Assembly (NCBI RefSeq): GCF_013752535.1 | Contig: NZ_CP058348.1 | Span: forward strand, 1,488,001-1,552,000 | From: Bdellovibrio sp. KM01 | Lineage (GTDB): Bacteria > Bdellovibrionota > Bdellovibrionia > Bdellovibrionales > Bdellovibrionaceae | Reading direction: 5' to 3' | DNA length: 64,000 nucleotides | Shown here: piece after piece, positions 60,469-64,000 of the stretch | How positions within the stretch are numbered: the stretch's first letter is position 1 | Layout of the letters: every line of letters begins with the position of its first letter | Position numbers and translations under genes: made by a program | The notes under the pieces: generated by a model | What the model was told of the DNA's origin: nothing | What the model saw: the letters and a program-made list of their open reading frames with translations, nothing else | The model's database searches: none

Positions 60469-61866
60469 ATGGCTGAAAATATGTTTTCAGATCTTTCCAA
60501 AGTGATTGAGCAAGTTGGTAAAGACAAAGGTATCGACAAACAAGTCGTTATCGATGCAATCACTCAAGGCATGCTTGTAGCTGCCCGTAAAAAATACGGT
60601 ACTTACCGTGAAATTGAAGCGGCCTACAACGAAGAAACTGGCGAAGTTGAATTGTTTGAGTTCAAAGAAGTTGTACCTCGCGAAAAATTCGTCGACGAAG
60701 AAGTTGAAATCACTTACGACGACGCTGTTAAATTGGATCCAAATGTTCAAATGGACGACTCTATTGGTATCAAGTTGGAAGCGACTGACTTGGGCCGTAT
60801 CGCAGCACAAACTGCAAAACAAATCATCATGCAAAAAGTGCGTGATGCTGAACGCTCTATCATCTTCACTGAATTCGAAGAACGTAAAGGTGAAATCGCA
60901 TCTGGTATCGCTCGTCGCGTAGAAAAAGGCGCGATCGTTGTCGATTTGGGTCGTACGGAAGCGTACATCCCACCTCGTGAGCAAATCCCTGGTGAGCAAT
61001 ACAAACCAGGCGACCGTATTCAAGGTTACCTGTCTGAAGTTCGCCAAACAACTCGTGGTCCACAAATCATCATGTCGCGCGCTGATGAACGTTATTTGAT
61101 GAAACTTTTCGAAATGGAAGTTCCAGAAATCTATGACGGTGTGGTTGAGATTATGGCAGCGGCTCGTGAGCCAGGACAACGTGCTAAAATCGCGGTTCGT
61201 TCTAACGACCAGACTGTTGATCCAGTAGGGGCTTGCGTTGGTATGAAGGGTTCTCGTGTACAAAACATCGTACAAGAACTTCGTGGCGAAAAAATCGATA
61301 TCGTTCCTTGGGATGAAGACATCACTCGTTTTGCGGTGAACGCTTTGGCTCCGGCTGAAATTTCTCGCGTATTCCTGGATGATACAAACCGTGAAATGGA
61401 AATCGTTGTTCCAGATTCTCAATTGTCTTTGGCTATCGGTAAACGCGGTCAAAACGTTCGCTTGGCAGCTAAATTGACGACTTGGAAATTGGATATTATT
61501 TCTGAATCTTCAGCGGCGTCTCGTACTGCGGAATCCATCTTCAATTTGATGTTGATCCCAGGCATGAACGAAACTATGGCACAAAACATCTTCCAATCTG
61601 GCTTCGGTTCATTCCAATCTGTAGCTCAAGCAAGCGTACAGGAATTGATGACGATCCCAGGTTATGACGATCCAGAAAAGGCAGAGAAACTTTCTAACGA
61701 AGCGAAAGCTTTGCTTACTAAGTATGAAGCAGAAGGTACTCCAGTACCAACAGCTCCAACTGTTGCCAAAGAAAGCAAAGCGGGTGGCTCAGCGAAAGCT
61801 CAGGCCGATGCATTGTTGAAACAAGAGTTGCAAAAATTGAACTCTCAAGAAGCTGAAGAAGAATAG
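60469..61866 (+). CDS. nusA: Transcription termination/antitermination factor NusA
   Basis: Binds RNA polymerase and RNA to steer pausing, termination and antitermination. The 465-residue chain has the N-terminal polymerase-binding domain (about 1-130), an S1 domain with VEKGAIVVDLGRTEAYIP, two KH domains (GMKGSRVQNI and LAIGKRGQNVRLA) and a C-terminal helix-hairpin-helix region (LIPGMNETMAQNIF ... GFGSFQSVAQASV) with a short acidic tail. It follows rimP by 12 bases, with GAGAGGATG upstream. Confidence 0.96.
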   Translation: MAENMFSDLSKVIEQVGKDKGIDKQVVIDAITQGMLVAARKKYGTYREIEAAYNEETGEVELFEFKEVVPREKFVDEEVEITYDDAVKLDPNVQMDDSIGIKLEATDLGRIAAQTAKQIIMQKVRDAERSIIFTEFEERKGEIASGIARRVEKGAIVVDLGRTEAYIPPREQIPGEQYKPGDRIQGYLSEVRQTTRGPQIIMSRADERYLMKLFEMEVPEIYDGVVEIMAAAREPGQRAKIAVRSNDQTVDPVGACVGMKGSRVQNIVQELRGEKIDIVPWDEDITRFAVNALAPAEISRVFLDDTNREMEIVVPDSQLSLAIGKRGQNVRLAAKLTTWKLDIISESSAASRTAESIFNLMLIPGMNETMAQNIFQSGFGSFQSVAQASVQELMTIPGYDDPEKAEKLSNEAKALLTKYEAEGTPVPTAPTVAKESKAGGSAKAQADALLKQELQKLNSQEAEEE

Positions 61867-61908
61867 ATTTATAAAGTTTAAGTTACAGTTACTACACAGG
61901 GAGACTGA

Positions 61909-64000
61909 GTGAGTAATCCAAAAGTTTTTGAATTTGCGAAAGAAATCGGGATGACCCCGCTGGCTTTAATGGACAAAATCCGTGAATGGAATTTGCCTGT
62001 TAAGAGCCATATGGCGGAGTTAGATCCTCAGGTTCTTGAGCAGATTAAAATTAAGTTGGGTGGTGGCGATAAGCCGGCTGAAGAAGCAAAACCCAAAAAA
62101 GCGGCAACTCGCAAGGCACCAGCTAAAAAAGTAGCGGCGCCTGCAGCGGCTGAAACAGACGCAGCAGCGGCAGCAGCCTCTGGTGCAGCGAAGCCTTCGG
62201 TTATTCGTCGTAAGACGAAAGAGGAAGCGGCTCCGGTTGAAGCAAAAGCAAAAGTAATTTCCAAACCCGAAGTTGAAGAAGAAGCGGAAGCTCCTAAAAC
62301 AACTCGTGTTGTAGTTAAAAAGCCAGCAGCTGCGGCTGCTCCGAAGGAAGAGGTTGAAGAACCAACTCCAGCGGTGGTTGAAGAAAAGCTTGTTGCGAAA
62401 CCAGAACCAACACCTGTGGCGGCGGCTCCAGCAGCTCCAGTGGTGGAAGCCAAAGTTGAAGCTCCGGCTCCTGTGAAAACAGAAGCTCCAGCAGCGCCAG
62501 CGGCATCCGCTCCGGTTCAGGCTCGTAAGAAAGAAGTTGTTGTTGGAACTAGCGGTATCGCAAGCTCGTCGACTCCGGCTTCTGCTCCGAAAAGAAATAT
62601 CATTGGACGCATGGATCTTTCCCGCGTTCAGACACAAGCTCCGCAGCGCTCACAAGGTGAGCGTCCACAAGGTGGAGGTTTTCAACCTCGCACAGGTGGC
62701 GGTGCAAGTGCTTCTTTCACAGGACCTCGCCCGGGTGGTTTCAATCGCCCCGCAGGTGGTGCGCCAACGCGTAACATCCGTCCTGGCTTCGTAGCGCAGC
62801 AAGCTCCTCCAGAGATACCAACTGAAGGTGGCGATCACCACCACAACAAAGAGTTTGATAAACGCAAACGCTTTGGTGCAGCTCCGGCTGTGGCTCCAAG
62901 TGCATTCAATGCGGGGCCAAGCGCTCGTGAAAAAGAAAAAGAAGAAGAAGTTAAAACGTTCAACCCCGTTGAGTTCCGTAAGCGTGAGATGGTGTTCCAG
63001 CCTAAAAAGAAAAAAGGCGTATTGGATCGCGATGCTCAGAAAACTCAAATCACAACAGCGGCAGCTCATAAACGTATCGTTAAAGTTAATGGCACAATGA
63101 AGCTGACGGATTTGGCAATGGAGATGGGCTTGAAAGCTCCTCAATTGGTCAAAGTTTTGATGTCGAACGGTGTTATGGCCAACATGAATACTTCGCTGGA
63201 TTTCGATACGATCGCTTTGATCGTTCCTGAATTTGGTTGGGAAGCTCAAAACGTATTCAAAACTGCTGATGACGTAGCGTCGGAAACTGCATTCGGTGAT
63301 ATGGATGCAGAAAAAATCACTCGTCCACCAGTTGTTACAATCATGGGTCACGTTGACCATGGTAAGACTTCCTTGTTGGATGCTATCCGTAATGCTGACG
63401 TTGCCAAAGGCGAAGCCGGCGGTATCACGCAGCACATCGGTGCTTACTCTGTTAAATTGGAAGACGGTTCATTGATCACGTTCCTAGACACTCCGGGTCA
63501 CGAAGCCTTCACGGCGATGCGTACTCGTGGTGCGAACGCGACTGATATCGCGGTTATCGTGGTAGCAGCTGATGACGGTATGATGCCGCAAACGCAAGAA
63601 TCTATTAACCATGCGAAAGCAGCTGGCGTACCTATTATCGTGGCTGTGAATAAGATGGATAAACCCGGTGCGAATCCGGACCGTATCAAACAACAATTAA
63701 CTGAACTTGAAATCGTCCCAGAAGAATGGGGTGGTAACACGATCTTCGTGGAAGTTTCAGCTCTTAAGAAAACAGGCTTGAAAGAGCTTCTTGAGCAAAT
63801 CAAATTGTTGGCTGAAATCGGTGAGCTTAAAGCCAATCCTAAACGTTCGGGCACAGGTCTTGTGATCGAAGCGAAAATGGAAAAAGGCAAAGGACCTGTT
63901 GCAACACTTCTGGTTAAAGACGGAACTGTTGCTGTTGGTCAGTACATCGTAGCAGGTACAATGAAAGGCCGCGTTCGTTCTTTGACGAATGATAAAGGTC
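61909..64000 (+). CDS. infB: Translation initiation factor IF-2, 3' end missing
   Basis: GTPase that places initiator tRNA on the 30S subunit. The frame opens at GTG 61909, coding [20 protein letters not shown] with GGGAG upstream, and stays open to the window end. Visible parts are the N-terminal IF2N-like domain, a long low-complexity Ala/Pro/Lys/Glu region (about 50-330), a second IF2N domain ([20 protein letters not shown]), then the G domain with G1 GHVDHGKTS (about residue 480), G3 DTPGH and G4 NKMD. The remaining domains lie beyond the window. Confidence 0.97.
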   Translation, partial: MSNPKVFEFAKEIGMTPLALMDKIREWNLPVKSHMAELDPQVLEQIKIKLGGGDKPAEEAKPKKAATRKAPAKKVAAPAAAETDAAAAAASGAAKPSVIRRKTKEEAAPVEAKAKVISKPEVEEEAEAPKTTRVVVKKPAAAAAPKEEVEEPTPAVVEEKLVAKPEPTPVAAAPAAPVVEAKVEAPAPVKTEAPAAPAASAPVQARKKEVVVGTSGIASSSTPASAPKRNIIGRMDLSRVQTQAPQRSQGERPQGGGFQPRTGGGASASFTGPRPGGFNRPAGGAPTRNIRPGFVAQQAPPEIPTEGGDHHHNKEFDKRKRFGAAPAVAPSAFNAGPSAREKEKEEEVKTFNPVEFRKREMVFQPKKKKGVLDRDAQKTQITTAAAHKRIVKVNGTMKLTDLAMEMGLKAPQLVKVLMSNGVMANMNTSLDFDTIALIVPEFGWEAQNVFKTADDVASETAFGDMDAEKITRPPVVTIMGHVDHGKTSLLDAIRNADVAKGEAGGITQHIGAYSVKLEDGSLITFLDTPGHEAFTAMRTRGANATDIAVIVVAADDGMMPQTQESINHAKAAGVPIIVAVNKMDKPGANPDRIKQQLTELEIVPEEWGGNTIFVEVSALKKTGLKELLEQIKLLAEIGELKANPKRSGTGLVIEAKMEKGKGPVATLLVKDGTVAVGQYIVAGTMKGRVRSLTNDKG

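Noticed and set aside
60487..61452. A 321-residue open frame on the minus strand
   Set aside because: It lies wholly inside nusA, mirrors its codon pattern and has no ribosome site or recognisable domain.
62020..62637. A 205-residue Cys/Phe/Arg-rich frame on the minus strand
   Set aside because: It is the complement of the repetitive Ala/Lys/Pro region of infB.

Overview
The window reads as chromosomal DNA of a predatory deltaproteobacterium-like organism, most likely Bdellovibrio or a close relative. The grounds are a lipid A operon with an amino-sugar dehydrogenase between lpxA and lpxB, a pilB-pilT-like-pilC-pilS-pilR cluster, a very long fibre protein ending in an S74 chaperone (the architecture of the mosaic adhesive trimers described in Bdellovibrio), and many secreted hydrolases and lipoproteins. 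I could run no database search, so the genus is an inference. I see no transposase, integrase, phage block or CRISPR array.

Layout. 1-13 kb is envelope biogenesis: the end of prfB, a single-permease Lol exporter (permease plus lolD), a secreted trypsin-like protease, then bamA, a Skp/OmpH chaperone, lpxA, a Gfo/Idh/MocA dehydrogenase, lpxB, lpxK, an LpxL-type acyltransferase and a DUF3108 lipoprotein. 13-20 kb holds a double cyclic-nucleotide-domain protein, two overlapping GT9 (heptosyltransferase-type) genes, and a CHASE2 histidine kinase with an NtrC-type regulator. 20-29 kb has ribF, a degenerate AroE-like gene and the type IV pilus cluster, in which the PilT-position protein has lost its ATPase motifs. 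29-35 kb is mixed housekeeping and hypothetical genes, with a GC-rich inverted-repeat element at 31.3-31.5 kb.

35-48 kb is the accessory part. It contains an 848-residue lipoprotein with a Fic domain and a C-terminal region carrying the R-S-E signature of ADP-ribosyltransferases, a secreted endonuclease/phosphatase-fold enzyme and a subtilisin in one operon, tRNA-Arg(CCU), a solute-binding protein, a pseudouridine synthase, a DJ-1-type protein, the S74 fibre protein and a glycosidase-like protein. 49-56 kb is a co-directional extracytoplasmic cluster: a mono-heme protein resembling DUF1592/DUF1588 cytochromes, a lipoprotein, a Tat-exported DUF1501-like protein, a di-heme lipoprotein, an N-terminal heme motif joined to a predicted outer-membrane barrel, and a second barrel. 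A mono-heme lipoprotein follows on the other strand.

56-64 kb has tRNA-Leu(CAA), a sigma-54 promoter in front of an outer-membrane protein gene, a SurA-like protein, a GNAT enzyme and the rimP-nusA-infB operon, with infB running off the end. The strongest candidates for something new are the Fic/ART fusion, the DUF1501-cytochrome-barrel cluster, the PilT pseudo-ATPase with its AroE-like neighbour, and the GC-rich inverted-repeat element.
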